From assembly GCA_965207025.1 (NCBI GenBank), contig OZ242258.1:4154001-4218000 (forward strand): a stretch of DNA of 64,000 bases, written 5' to 3'. The notes below the pieces were generated by a model. The model searched no databases and was not told where the DNA came from. It saw nothing but the letters and a program-made list of their open reading frames with translations. The position numbers and the translations under genes were made by a program. This document shows positions 23,592-32,350 of the stretch, in pieces. This DNA comes from Bin87 sp034423595 (GTDB lineage: Bacteria > Chloroflexota > Dehalococcoidia > Lucifugimonadales > UBA3495). The number at the start of each line of letters is the position of its first letter. The first letter of the stretch is position 1.

Positions 23592-25075
23592 CGTACCAAC
23601 GCGCCGCCGGGCCGCACCACGATCTCCCTCACGAAGGACTCTATGAAGGCCCGCCGCTCGGTGAGTTCGCTCTCCCGCAGGTACCCGCTCAGGTCCTCGC
23701 AGTAGGCGGTGATGGTGTTCACGTCATCCAGGACCACCCGCCGCTGGGACAGCAGCACCCTGGCCTCCTCCGCCGTATCCTCCAGCTTCTGCTGTCGTTC
23801 CCGGTGCTCCCGGATGCGGGGCATGAAGTCGTCCACGTCCAGGTCGGTGGTCTCGGCCAGGTTGTAGAGCCGTTCCAGCCGTCGCTTCACGTCGGCCAGT
23901 TCCGACTGGGCGGTCTCCAGCCGCTGGCGCTGTTCCCGGGCGATGCCGTCCATCTCCTCGTCCACCAGTCTGACCAACTCCCGGATGTTGGACTCGGTGA
24001 GGATGTTGTCCCGGATGCGGTCAACCACCATCTCCTCGAACCGGCGGGCGTTCAGCCGGGGACAGTCGCAGGCCCCGCTGCCCCGCTTCATCAACGACTG
24101 GCAGACGTAGTAGGCGAACTGGCCGCTCTTGGAGTCCTGGCCGGACATGGCGCGGCTACATGCCCTGCACTTGACCAGCCCGCTGAGCAGGTAGGAACTG
24201 GCCACCCGCCGGGGATGCGCCTGCCTGGGGGCGCGGGCGCGCAATTGCTTATTCACCTTGCGGAACTGGGTCCTGGAAACGATGGCGGGGAACGCCTTCT
24301 CCACCCGCACCGGCTCTCCCTTGTGCTTCGCGGAGGTACCCCAGGTCAGAGTGCCGGTATAGGTCTCGTTGCGCAGGATGATGTGGACGCCGTTCTTGGA
24401 CCAGGGCCTGCCGGTGGGGTTGGCGATGCCCTCGTCGTTGAGGGTGCGGGTGATGTTCAGGATGCCGTGCCCGGCCTCGGCCAGGTTGAAGATGCGCTGG
24501 ACCACGGGAGCGGTGTCCGGGTCGAGTTCCAGGGTGGGGCGTTTCTTGGGGCCGTCCTGAACCATGAGCTTGCGGTAGCCGTAGGGAACGCGGCTGGCGA
24601 CCCAGAAGCCCCGGGATGCGGCTTCGCGCATCCCCCGGTAGACCTCTTCGGCAAGATTTTCGCTGTAGAATTCGTCCACCGACTCGATGATGGCCTCCAT
24701 GAGCTTGCCGGTGGGAGAGTCGTCGGCGTGCTCGGTGATGGAGACGACGCGGATACCCTTGCGCCGGAGCATGGACTTGAAGGCTACGGCGTGCTCCCGC
24801 TTCCGGGTGAACCTCGAGAATTTCCAGACCAGAATCTCGCTGAAAGGCGATTCCGGCTTGTTGGCTTCGTCCAGCATCCGGCGGAACTGGGGCCGGTCGG
24901 CGATTCTGCCGCTCTCGGCCTCGTCCACGTACTCGCGGGCTATGGAGTAGCCGTTGCGTTCTGCGTAGTCGCGCAGGGCACGGAGTTGTGCGGCGACGGA
25001 GAGGTCCACGTCCTGGCGGTCGCTGGATACCCGGGCGTAGAGCGCCGCCGGGGTCAAATCGGTATTGTTACTCAT
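23144..25075 (-). CDS. Large serine recombinase (right module)
   Basis: ATG 25075 lies inside the stop of the upstream RHH gene (ATGAGTAA overlap), which fixes the start. The catalytic domain (LYARVSSDRQDVDL, Ser16) is nearly the same as that of the left recombinase. The DNA-recognition part then diverges: recombinase domain about 165-270, zinc ribbon with LVKCRACSRAMSGQ and YYVCQS about 295-345, coiled coil about 370-450. RYTIPMPEDS near residue 520 corresponds to the usual end of the conserved part. The frame then runs on to 643 residues through sequence antisense to the left recombinase. The real terminus is likely near 23490, and the tail looks like fused foreign sequence. It is the last gene of an operon with the RHH, HTH and relaxation genes. 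Confidence 0.88.
   Translation of the reverse strand: MSNNTDLTPAALYARVSSDRQDVDLSVAAQLRALRDYAERNGYSIAREYVDEAESGRIADRPQFRRMLDEANKPESPFSEILVWKFSRFTRKREHAVAFKSMLRRKGIRVVSITEHADDSPTGKLMEAIIESVDEFYSENLAEEVYRGMREAASRGFWVASRVPYGYRKLMVQDGPKKRPTLELDPDTAPVVQRIFNLAEAGHGILNITRTLNDEGIANPTGRPWSKNGVHIILRNETYTGTLTWGTSAKHKGEPVRVEKAFPAIVSRTQFRKVNKQLRARAPRQAHPRRVASSYLLSGLVKCRACSRAMSGQDSKSGQFAYYVCQSLMKRGSGACDCPRLNARRFEEMVVDRIRDNILTESNIRELVRLVDEEMDGIAREQRQRLETAQSELADVKRRLERLYNLAETTDLDVDDFMPRIREHRERQQKLEDTAEEARVLLSQRRVVLDDVNTITAYCEDLSGYLRESELTERRAFIESFVREIVVRPGGALVRYTIPMPEDSPIGERDAEEMALHSPVLSTVKSGGPDWTKSRTEADSDVTPSCGMGIVYVRTASSSTISMPCTKLRIRALRSGNVPSWKSARKSATYPLISFDVGSSARRCSNWNSASSRAAVSWSWRLLRDRMRGDRTSKGNCWVSKAW
23481..23506. 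other. Imperfect 26-bp palindrome where two recombinase genes meet
   Basis: GTCCAGTCCGG and CCAGACTTGAC are inverted repeats matching at nine of eleven positions around CCCA. Both recombinase frames read through it and give similar peptides (VQSGPPDLT and VKSGGPDWT). It is a candidate att core or joint between the two mobile modules; a bidirectional terminator is the alternative. Confidence 0.4.
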
Positions 25076-25310
25076 CGCTATATCCTCCATCTTCCTCAGA
25101 CTGATTGGCGTGGCTAGAACGCAGTCGTTCCCGGCGTTGCTCACGGCGCAGTTCCCGGTCCTCCATGTACAGGCGCAGGGCCTCGCGCACCAACTCGCTC
25201 ATGTCGCGGCCTTCTTCGTCCTTCACCCGCTGCACTTCTTGGAACATCTCCGGCGGCAGGGAGAAAGTGATGGTCCGTGATATGCGTCGTGGGGGCATGG
25301 TCTCTCGCAT
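25068..25310 (-). CDS. Ribbon-helix-helix (CopG/Arc-type) DNA-binding protein
   Basis: An 80-residue protein: TITFSLPPEMFQEVQRVKDE for the strand and first helix, RDMSELVREALRLYMEDREL for the second helix, and a charged C-terminal tail. This is a complete RHH fold. The stop overlaps the recombinase start by 8 bp, so the two are co-translated and the protein probably regulates the module or assists recombination. It lies 14 bp after the HTH gene on the same strand. A truncated relative occurs at 14638-14775. No toxin gene is adjacent, which favours a regulator over an antitoxin. Confidence 0.8.
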   Translation of the reverse strand: MRETMPPRRISRTITFSLPPEMFQEVQRVKDEEGRDMSELVREALRLYMEDRELRREQRRERLRSSHANQSEEDGGYSDE

Positions 25311-25324
25311 TGGCGGTTGTTATA

Positions 25325-25726
25325 CTAGATTGTCTTACTATTCATCATCCCACGTCCGGCTGGCCCGGTCAAGGCGCGATGGTCGTCGCTCCGTCGCCAG
25401 AACCGCCACCCGGAATAGCGCCGGTCATGCGCCGCCTTCAACTTCCTCACCGGCCCGTCGTTGCGCTGCCGCTCCTGCTCAAGCTGTCCCTGCAACAACT
25501 CCACCTGCTCCTCCAGGACGCGAATCCGCTCCCGGAGCACGGCCAACTCCGAATTAGCGCCCTTGCCGTTCCCCGGCGGGTCGCCGTCTAGCATCACGTA
25601 TACACGATGCCGACGTCCGCGCGGCACCCTACTTACCGGCACCTCCCCGGCGGCGATGCGCCGGTTCAGCGTTGACAGTGATACCCCCAGCTCCCGACAG
25701 GCTTCCGCCTTGGTCAGCAGTCTCAT
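25325..25726 (-). CDS. HTH / coiled-coil DNA-binding protein (right module)
   Basis: A 133-residue protein from ATG 25726, chosen because GGAGG precedes it and the left-module homologue has the same start. Helix-turn-helix: LLTKAEACRELGVSLSTLNR with RRIAAGEVPV; wing: GRRHRVYVM; coiled coil: about residues 55-95 (LRERIRVLEEQVELLQGQL); basic aromatic tail with YSGWRFWRRSDDHR. It resembles excisionase or plasmid-partition type regulators in layout. It sits between the replication-relaxation and RHH genes in a four-gene minus-strand operon. The gene is intact, unlike its counterpart at 20403. Confidence 0.75.
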   Translation of the reverse strand: MRLLTKAEACRELGVSLSTLNRRIAAGEVPVSRVPRGRRHRVYVMLDGDPPGNGKGANSELAVLRERIRVLEEQVELLQGQLEQERQRNDGPVRKLKAAHDRRYSGWRFWRRSDDHRALTGPAGRGMMNSKTI

Positions 25727-25843
25727 ATCCGCGCCTCCCATTGTGTCATCACGTTTCATTTACGGGTCATTCCTCATATGTCATTCGTGCCAGCGGATTT
25801 TCCGCCCACGGACGCGGGGCCGGTTCGCCCCTGCCGCGAGCCC

Positions 25844-25868
25844 CGATTTCTGCAACAGAATGCAATCG
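25844..25868. promoter_or_regulatory. Imperfect palindrome between relaxation and HTH genes (right module)
   Basis: Inverse copy of 20261-20285: CGATTTCTGCAACAG then AATGCAATCG. The whole 25760-25964 gap is conserved with 20165-20402 in the left module, including both gene edges, so the gap is likely functional rather than drift. Confidence 0.4.
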
Positions 25869-25964
25869 AACGGGCTTTTGGGGTCAGACAAGGGTGAGGA
25901 GGGTAAAAACCACTGTCATCCCTATTGGTTCGTCCTCCCTCTACAGGAAACCCCGGGAGCCGCA

Positions 25965-28019
25965 TCACCGGAAAAGTTGCACTTTGACCAGTCGCCGCAA
26001 TGGCAGCCTTTCCCAGGGTTCCGGCGCAGGCGGCAGCCACGTGTCAGCCAGGATGCCTCTCTGTTTGATGGTCTCCAGGTTGGAGCTGGCAAAGGGGGCG
26101 TGATCGACGTAGCTGGCGGCGTCCATGAAGGCGTCCTCGTCGTCCTCGTTCTCGAACACGAACAGCACCAGGGGCAGTTCACCGCCGTGGTCCCGGCGGG
26201 CGTAGCCGCTCTGGAAGTAGCGGCGGTAGTTCTCCAGCCGGGCGCGCACTCGCCGGGGCGTGGTGGCCCGGCGCTCGTATTCCAGGAAGCAGTAACGGTA
26301 TCCCCCGGGCAGGTCCAGGACGAAGGAAACGTCGGGGTGGACCACGTAGTTCTTGTCGTCGTGCCAATACCCCACGGCGGAGCGGGTGGTGGGCAGCAGG
26401 TCCAGGACGCCGTAGTCCCGAGAGCGGGCGCATTCGGCGGCGAGACCGGCGGCCAGGGTGTTCAGGGCGGCGTGGTGATCGGGCTGGGACGCCATAGCTC
26501 GCAGGGCGGTCCCGACATAGACCTGCGGGTTGTTGAGGCTGGGACCAGCGGTCCAGCGGTCCAGGACCTGCCCCACGGCTGCCCGGTCCCGGCGGGCCAG
26601 CCAGGTCAACCCTTCGTCGGTGAGCAGGTGTAAATCCCCTTCGGCGCGAGCGAGTCCGTGGTCTGCCAGGGAGCGGAGCGCCTGGTTGGCCCGGCGGCGG
26701 GTTACGCCGCCCATCAGCCCGGCCAGTTGGTCCGTGGTACAGAGGGGCCAGGCGGCCAGCAGGTCCAGAACCTGCCTTTCAGCACGGGTGAGTTTCACCG
26801 ACAGGGAGCTGTTCACCTGCTCAACAGGGTTGGGCATAAACGCCCGCATCCGGCTGGGATAGAGCTGGTCCGGGTCGGGCGACGGGTTGTCGTCCGAGTC
26901 CAGGCCCAGCCTGCGGCGGCGCTCGGCGATGCGCTCCGTCCGCTTTCCCAGCCAGTCCAGGACGAGATCCAGGGAGAGGTCGGGGTTGATGGTCTCGGGC
27001 CGGAAGCGGTTGACGCCGCCGCCGCACTGCTGCCACACCGGGGCCTGCGCGTCTCCCGCCAGCAGTTCCCCCTCGGTGGCGACGAAGGCGCTGCGGTGCT
27101 CGTCGGGGTTGCCCAGGGTGCGGAAGGCCCGGCGGGTGGCCTGGTCCGAGTGGGTCAATACCAGAGTCGCCGTGGGCAGCTGGCGGACGTGGAGCCGCTC
27201 CAGGGTGCGCAGGCGGTAGCGCAGGTTGGCCGAGGACAGCATCGGCCCCTGGCGCACGACGCCTACCGAACGGCCGCCCGAAAGCGTGACCAGCAGGTCG
27301 TAGGGTCCCTGGCGGTGGTGGTCCACCCGGACCGGCTGCCCCTGGGGGTCGGCGTGGGCGATCATGGCGGCCACGTGATAGAGGACGGCCACGGCGTCCA
27401 GGCGGTCGGTGAGCAGCCGGAACCACTCCCGGGAAACCGGGTACTCGCTGAGGAAGCGTTCCGTGCCGTGCTCCGCGCCGGCGGCGGCCTCGATACCCCG
27501 CTCGGTGGGGAAGTGGCGTTGCTTCGGGTTGGAACCCAGGCTGCCCAGGTGGTGGGAAACCGAGTCCACCAGACCGAGACCGGCGAGTTTCGCCAGCCGG
27601 CGGCGCAGGGTGGTCTTGGGAATCCTGCCGAAGGCGGAGAGTTCTTCCACGGTGGCCAGGGGCGCGGCGCACAGCAGCCGCAGGGTGTCCACCAGGGTCT
27701 CGGCCAAGGGCCTGGGATTGGCGGCGGCCCGGCGCTGGACCTGGCGGACGGCGGTCATGGCCCATGTCGCCGCTTGTATGACGTCGGGATCGGCGCCGAC
27801 GGCATTGATCACCGCCCTGGGCAGGGCACGGCCCAGGCGTCCCCGCTCCAGGCAGCGCCACAGGGTATGGCGGGATACGCCGAAGCGTTGGGCGGCCTGG
27901 GGTCTCCCGTGCCACAGGGCGTAGGCGCGCACGTAGTCGCGGATGGCGTAGTCGAGGGTTGATTCGTCCTGGGTGTTGTGCTCGGTCCGCGCTGGCGGTT
28001 CCGGCGGTTTGGCTTTCAA
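25965..28019 (-). CDS. Replication-relaxation family protein
   Basis: A 684-residue protein starting at TTG 28019 (GGAG lies 10 bases upstream). The N-terminus has a helix-turn-helix (AAQRFGVSRHTLWRCLERG, about 42-60), and winged helices follow near 105-150 (VEELSAFGRIPKTTLRRRLA) and 395-460 (TTDQLAGLMGGVTRRRANQA). The C-terminal third carries the family's core: YVVHPDVSFVL, CFLEYERRATTPRRVRARL, LVLFVFENEDDEDAF. PF13814-type proteins occur in conjugative and integrative elements and are linked to replication or transfer. The residue pattern PD...LExE/R suggests a nuclease-like fold, but not a complete PD-(D/E)xK set. It heads the right module operon; two decayed C-terminal copies lie at 12768-13051 and 19664-20164. 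Confidence 0.75.
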   Translation of the reverse strand: MKAKPPEPPARTEHNTQDESTLDYAIRDYVRAYALWHGRPQAAQRFGVSRHTLWRCLERGRLGRALPRAVINAVGADPDVIQAATWAMTAVRQVQRRAAANPRPLAETLVDTLRLLCAAPLATVEELSAFGRIPKTTLRRRLAKLAGLGLVDSVSHHLGSLGSNPKQRHFPTERGIEAAAGAEHGTERFLSEYPVSREWFRLLTDRLDAVAVLYHVAAMIAHADPQGQPVRVDHHRQGPYDLLVTLSGGRSVGVVRQGPMLSSANLRYRLRTLERLHVRQLPTATLVLTHSDQATRRAFRTLGNPDEHRSAFVATEGELLAGDAQAPVWQQCGGGVNRFRPETINPDLSLDLVLDWLGKRTERIAERRRRLGLDSDDNPSPDPDQLYPSRMRAFMPNPVEQVNSSLSVKLTRAERQVLDLLAAWPLCTTDQLAGLMGGVTRRRANQALRSLADHGLARAEGDLHLLTDEGLTWLARRDRAAVGQVLDRWTAGPSLNNPQVYVGTALRAMASQPDHHAALNTLAAGLAAECARSRDYGVLDLLPTTRSAVGYWHDDKNYVVHPDVSFVLDLPGGYRYCFLEYERRATTPRRVRARLENYRRYFQSGYARRDHGGELPLVLFVFENEDDEDAFMDAASYVDHAPFASSNLETIKQRGILADTWLPPAPEPWERLPLRRLVKVQLFR

Positions 28020-28254
28020 GCTGAGCGTCTCCGGAAGTAACGGTCCAATGTTCTATTATCGCGGAGAGACGCGCTGAAAGTAATGCCCGGAGCGTCACTA
28101 TGTTGCAAGCAATTTTGTGGTATGGGCGGGCGCGGCGAGATGCAGTCTCCGCCCGCGTCGGTATGGGCCTCAGCCGGACGTCTCGCGGGGAAGAGGCGTA
28201 GAATGTCGTGGGCGGGATTGCCCCGATGAGGATGGGCAAGTTTCGTGGACCAGC

Positions 28255-28428
28255 TTGAAGGACGGAGAGTTGCAGGCGGCGTTCAAGAAACTGCTCGGGG
28301 CGTACCTGATGGACAGGGCCGTCTTTGTGGCGGTGTGGTTCGTCGGCAACCCGTTCTTCGACGTGAACGGCGTCTGGGAAGTGGCCAACTACTTCCTGAA
28401 GAGGAACTACCAGAGGGGTCTTGAGTAG
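28255..28428 (+). CDS. Possible small protein of unknown function
   Basis: A 57-residue frame from TTG 28255: LKDGELQAAFKKLLGAYLMD, then AVFVAVWFVGNPFFDVNGVW and a basic tail. It has a plausible amphipathic/hydrophobic pattern and lies in an otherwise empty gap (28020-28445), ending 17 bp before the MFS gene. The start is unclear and I have no family match, so it may be a remnant or spurious. Confidence 0.3.
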   Translation: MKDGELQAAFKKLLGAYLMDRAVFVAVWFVGNPFFDVNGVWEVANYFLKRNYQRGLE

Positions 28429-28445
28429 CGTCCGGGGGTAGCAAT

Positions 28446-29719
28446 GTGATTCCCGATTCCTCACAGGAGCCAATCCGGAGAGCCCGCAAGCCCCGCAGTG
28501 CCGGCAGGTGGCAGCTGGTGCTTGTCGCCGGCGTTGTTATGGTCATTGCCGCCGCGCCGGTATTCGACGCCGGGGCTGTCTGGACCGTGGCCTTTCAGGT
28601 CCATTTTGGCTGGAGTGCCGCGCAATTGGCCTTAGCTTTCTCATTCGCCAGAGTCGGGGGCAGACTTGCCGGTCCCCTGGAGGGCTACCTCACTGACCGG
28701 ATAGGCACCCGCCGCACCGTGCTGTTCGGACTGGCCGTCCTGGGCGGCTCCTGGATGCTCTTTTCCATCATCGAAAACCTCTGGATGCTTTACTTATGCT
28801 ACGTCCTGTTCACGTTTGGCGCGGGTCTTGCCGGTTGGATACCTCTGACGACCATGTTGTTCAAGTGGTTCGTGAGGCGCCGGGGGTTGGCCTTGGGCTG
28901 TTTCCAGGTTATCGAAGGGCTTGGGGGCGTGGTGCTGCTGCCTGTCATCGCCTGGTGTGTTGGTGTGGACGCCCCCGGAGGCATGGGTTGGTCGATGACA
29001 GCTCTGATTATTGGCGCCGGCATTCTCGTCCTGACCTGGCCGCTGACTCGCCTACTCCACAATGATCCGCGGGACTACGGCATGGAACCCTACGGTGGGC
29101 GCCCGCCCCGCCCGAATCTGACCGCCCGCGAAGCTCTGCGCACCCGGGCCTTCTGGTTGATTTCCCTGGGAAACTGCTTTATCGCCATGATCATCGTGGG
29201 CATAACGACGCATCTGCCATTGCTGATGGCGGACGAGGGATTTGCCCTTGAACACAGAGGGTTGGTGTTTTCGATTAATGCCGGTGTAGCCACGCTTTTC
29301 TACTTGGTGGGCGGACTCGTCGGTGACCGGATTTCCAAGCGGGTGGCCCTCACTCTCTTCGCCACTCTGCAAGCCGCTGGAGTTTTTGCGCTTTTGATTG
29401 CCCAAAGCCTTCCCATGTTCTACCTCTTCGCCCTGCTTTTCGGCGCCGGAATGGGTGGGAATAGCACTTTGCAGTAACCGTTCTCGCCGATTACTTCGGC
29501 ATGAAATCATTCGGGAAAATACTGGGACTATCCTCGATTCTCCTTCTCCTGACGTTCTTTGGCTCCATCTTCATTGGGATCGGGTACGATGAGTTCGCCA
29601 CGTATACTCTGGCTATTCTGGATGGGCTAACTCTCACCGCCGGTCTCTGCTACCTTGCCGCCAGCCCTCCTGAGTGGCGCGGACCCGGTGCGGCGGAGGC
29701 CACGCCTGCGGTTCTGTGA
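28446..29719 (+). pseudogene. MFS transporter interrupted by a frameshift
   Basis: From GTG 28446 the frame encodes ten or so membrane segments of a major-facilitator transporter. MFS signatures include GRLAGPLEGYLTDRIGTRRT (loop 2-3) and VGDRISKRVAL (loop 8-9). The layout resembles the oxalate/formate-antiporter group. The frame stops at 29475 after GAGMGGNSTLQ, and the +1 frame continues with VLADYFGMKSFGKILGLSSI and the last two helices to a stop at 29719. A one-base change near 29470 therefore splits the gene. It could be a genuine pseudogene or an assembly error. Substrate unknown. Confidence 0.75.
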
Positions 29720-29755
29720 ATTGCATCTTCTCCTATTCCGAAAGGGCCGTGAGCT

Positions 29756-30583
29756 ATGACTATATTCAAGCTAAAGATGGTGACACAGACTTCCGTGGTG
29801 GTGGTCCTACTAGTAGTTGCTGCCTTGCTTATCGGGGGCGCGGCCATTGGCGCCCGTGCTTTCTGGTTGGACGATTACCGGAGTGGGCAGGTAACGGCAT
29901 CGGAATCGAGCGAGGACGACACGGTGATCGCCACCGCCGGAGACGTGTCGATTAGTGCGCGGGAATTACATGAAGCTGTGCTGCATCTTCAGCATATGAA
30001 GCAGATGGCAGAAAAGGAACTGCAAGGATTGGGCGAGAACGCTGACCTACCAACCGATTACCTTCAAGACCGACACAACCTGGTCACAAAATGGGGTGAT
30101 GAGAACGCTGCCCTGGCAAGTTTGATACGGGACCGCATCCTGCATCAGAAAGCCACGGAACTCGGCTACGAAGTAACCGACGAAGAACTGGAAGAGGGAA
30201 AGAAGTGGGCGCGCGACGCTTACGAACGCGGCGAACTGGACGCGTACACTCAAGGATACATTGACTCCGTCGGGGCAGACCATTACTGGGACAACATATA
30301 CCCGGTATTGGCGACTCGCTTAATGGCGACCGAGAAGCTCTATGACGGCGTGGCTGAAAAGGCAAGGACTCAGCACCACGACATGGTGCGGGTCCATTGG
30401 CATGACTTCGAGGAAGCGGTGCTCGCCGAAGCCGAAATCAAAGTGCTGGAGAGTAGGGAACATTCGGCGACGCTAGACGGGGTTATGGGCTTTCTGGACG
30501 ATGTAAGAGAGACCAACAGGTCCCACCTCCGGTGGCTCTACTACCGTCCTCATATCGGGGCCTCTAGCATCCCAAAGGCTTAG
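29756..30583 (+). CDS. Membrane-anchored SurA_N-like protein
   Basis: A 275-residue protein with one N-terminal membrane segment (about 13-35, VVVVLLVVAALLIGGAAIG) and an extracytoplasmic domain beginning VIATAGDVSISARELHEAVL. That pattern, followed by ILHQKATELGYEVTDEELEE, is typical of the SurA/PrsA N-terminal chaperone domain. No parvulin (rotamase) domain follows, so it is probably a chaperone-type protein without isomerase activity. It starts 36 bp after the MFS gene on the same strand. Confidence in the fold is moderate; the partner proteins are unknown. Confidence 0.65.
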   Translation: MTIFKLKMVTQTSVVVVLLVVAALLIGGAAIGARAFWLDDYRSGQVTASESSEDDTVIATAGDVSISARELHEAVLHLQHMKQMAEKELQGLGENADLPTDYLQDRHNLVTKWGDENAALASLIRDRILHQKATELGYEVTDEELEEGKKWARDAYERGELDAYTQGYIDSVGADHYWDNIYPVLATRLMATEKLYDGVAEKARTQHHDMVRVHWHDFEEAVLAEAEIKVLESREHSATLDGVMGFLDDVRETNRSHLRWLYYRPHIGASSIPKA

Positions 30584-30878
30584 GGCGGGTGCGCTTGGCC
30601 CCCGCAGGGACCCGACAAGTACCATATGCCGCCACCAAGATTCCGAAGGAAGAATGGACGCTACCTACGGATGCTTGCCCAACCAATCAGCTCAGTGGGT
30701 CGATTCGCTTTTCGCGGTGACAAACCGGTTACGCATGAGTCGGCCGGGTCACCCACTCTACCCAGATTGACGCCGCCGGGGAGTCGATCCGGGTCCATTT
30801 GACGGTCTCTCCGGCGGCTTTTCCGAGACTTGGGAAACGGCCGGGCGGGACTCGCGCAGGAGGCCCCGACGTGTCAAA

Positions 30879-31071
30879 CTGCAATCCTCTCAGGCGGTTT
30901 CCCACAGTGGGCGCCCTGAAAGGAGAAATGAAAGGATTGCAGAATACAATCCAGGGGGTGTTTCCTACGGGGAATTGAGCGTTGGGGACGGCGTTTGGGG
31001 TATTGCTGGGCGAGCGATTTACTGCGGCTCTATAATCACTTTATTACAGAGATTGCAGTGCGAAGATTGTA
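30879..31071. promoter_or_regulatory. Cluster of GATTGCAG-type repeats and a promoter upstream of the 31 kb gene
   Basis: CTGCAATCCT (30879-30888) is the exact inverse of AGGATTGCAG (30933-30942). Further copies are TACAATCC at about 30945, GATTGCAG at 31051 and GATTGTAG at 31064. TATAAT is at 31031-31036. The repeats flank the -10 and resemble the TTGCAG motifs of the mobile modules, suggesting an operator or replication-type iteron field. The rest of 30584-31081 holds no gene I can support. Confidence 0.45.
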
Positions 31072-31081
31072 GTTTCGACCC

Positions 31082-31981
31082 ATGGTAAAAGCCTTGAACG
31101 ACGATGACGATGACGCCCTGGTGGCGGAGTGCGACCCTGGAAAGGAGCCGGAGGCTCCCCTATCGGACGACGCCCTATTGGACCTGCTGGATGCCCTGGT
31201 GGAGGAACGGGGCCGGGTTCCCGCCGCCCAGGTCCTGGGGGTGAACTACCGCACCCTGGCCCTCTGCTACGACACGCGGGAGGTGTCCCGTCGGATGCGG
31301 CGGGCGCTGGTAGAGTTCCGGGAACGAGGCGGTGTCGGCGGTGGTGAAGCAGGGGATGGCGACGGCGACGGTCCGCCGGACGGCGGCGTGGCTGCCCTGC
31401 GGGAGCGGGTGGCTGAGCTGGAGAATGAGAACTGCAAGCTGCGAGAGTTGGCGGGTGATCAGGCGCGCCAGTTGGAGGAACTTACCCGCAGGCTTGCCGC
31501 GCTAGAAGACAGCAGGCGACCGGGGGACGCTGCCGAAGGTGTTGATGCTGACACTGATGATGATCACGAAAATGACCAGGGCGACGATGTGGCGAAGGAT
31601 TGGAGACCGCCCCGGCGCCGACCCGGAATGCCCGATGCCGGAGTGGTTACCCTGGAAGTACAGCCCGATGAGGAGTTCGCCTTCGGCCCGGCGGCAACCC
31701 TGGTGGCCGAGTGGCGGAAGTTGCGCACCTGCGGCGGGCAAGGCGTCAGCCGCGTTGAACAGGCCCAGGCCGCCGTGCGCCGGTGGGAACTGGAAGCCGC
31801 AATGATTGGCGAGTACCACCTGACCCTGCCGCCAGACACCTACCCCTTGGATGACGCAAGGCGCGCCGATCACGTCCGCTGGCGCCGGGATGCCTTGGCC
31901 GAAGCCCAGAGGGAGTTGGGGCGGGCTAGACGAGTGCATTTGCTGCGGCGGGTGTTCACGCTGGGACGGTGGCGCAGGTAG
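31082..31981 (+). CDS. HTH / coiled-coil protein of unknown function
   Basis: A 299-residue protein. The N-terminus is very acidic (NDDDDDALV), then comes a helical DNA-binding-like segment (about 28-80: LLDLLDALVEERGRVPAAQV, LGVNYRTLALCYDT, VSRRMRRALVEF). A Gly/Asp linker follows, then a coiled coil (about 105-145: LRERVAELENENCKLRELAG). The C-terminal half has an acidic linker and a WRKLRTCGGQG...AVRRWELEA helical domain ending in a basic tail. The layout resembles the HTH proteins of the mobile modules but is longer. It sits between the mobile region and the restriction operon behind a repeat-rich control region, which suggests a regulator of one or the other. Confidence 0.55.
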   Translation: MVKALNDDDDDALVAECDPGKEPEAPLSDDALLDLLDALVEERGRVPAAQVLGVNYRTLALCYDTREVSRRMRRALVEFRERGGVGGGEAGDGDGDGPPDGGVAALRERVAELENENCKLRELAGDQARQLEELTRRLAALEDSRRPGDAAEGVDADTDDDHENDQGDDVAKDWRPPRRRPGMPDAGVVTLEVQPDEEFAFGPAATLVAEWRKLRTCGGQGVSRVEQAQAAVRRWELEAAMIGEYHLTLPPDTYPLDDARRADHVRWRRDALAEAQRELGRARRVHLLRRVFTLGRWRR

Positions 31982-32104
31982 TCGTCGCTTTTCCGACCGG
32001 CGCAGTAGCATGAGTTTCCACGGGCGGATTGACCCGATACAGCCAGAGGCATATCCTTGAATGCAATCCAAGAACGGTCGGGACCGCTGAGGAGGAAACC
32101 TGGC

Positions 32105-32350
32105 ATGTCGTCAAGCAAGCGGCTGTTGCCCACGGGGGAATGCTGGTGCGGCTGCGGCGCGGAGACCTCCATTGGTTCCTTCTTCCTCCCCGGCCACGAC
32201 AAGGCCGCCGAGGCTGCGGTGATCTCGGTGGAGTACGGCGGCGCTCCCCGGTTCCTGGTGCAGCACGGGTACGGACCGGAAGGCAAGAATCCCAGGCAGG
32301 AGATGGCGAAGCTGCGCTCCGATGGCAAGCGGGGGAGGAGATCCCGATGA
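32105..32350 (+). CDS. Small cysteine-containing protein upstream of hsdM
   Basis: An 81-residue protein from ATG 32105 (GAGGAAACC upstream). It has CWCGCGAET near the N-terminus, then SFFLPGHDKAAEAAVISVEY and a basic tail. The CxC pairs suggest a metal or structural role. The stop overlaps the hsdM start (ATGA), so translation is coupled. I do not recognise the family. Its tight linkage suggests a helper or regulator of the type I system. Confidence 0.6.
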   Translation: MSSSKRLLPTGECWCGCGAETSIGSFFLPGHDKAAEAAVISVEYGGAPRFLVQHGYGPEGKNPRQEMAKLRSDGKRGRRSR

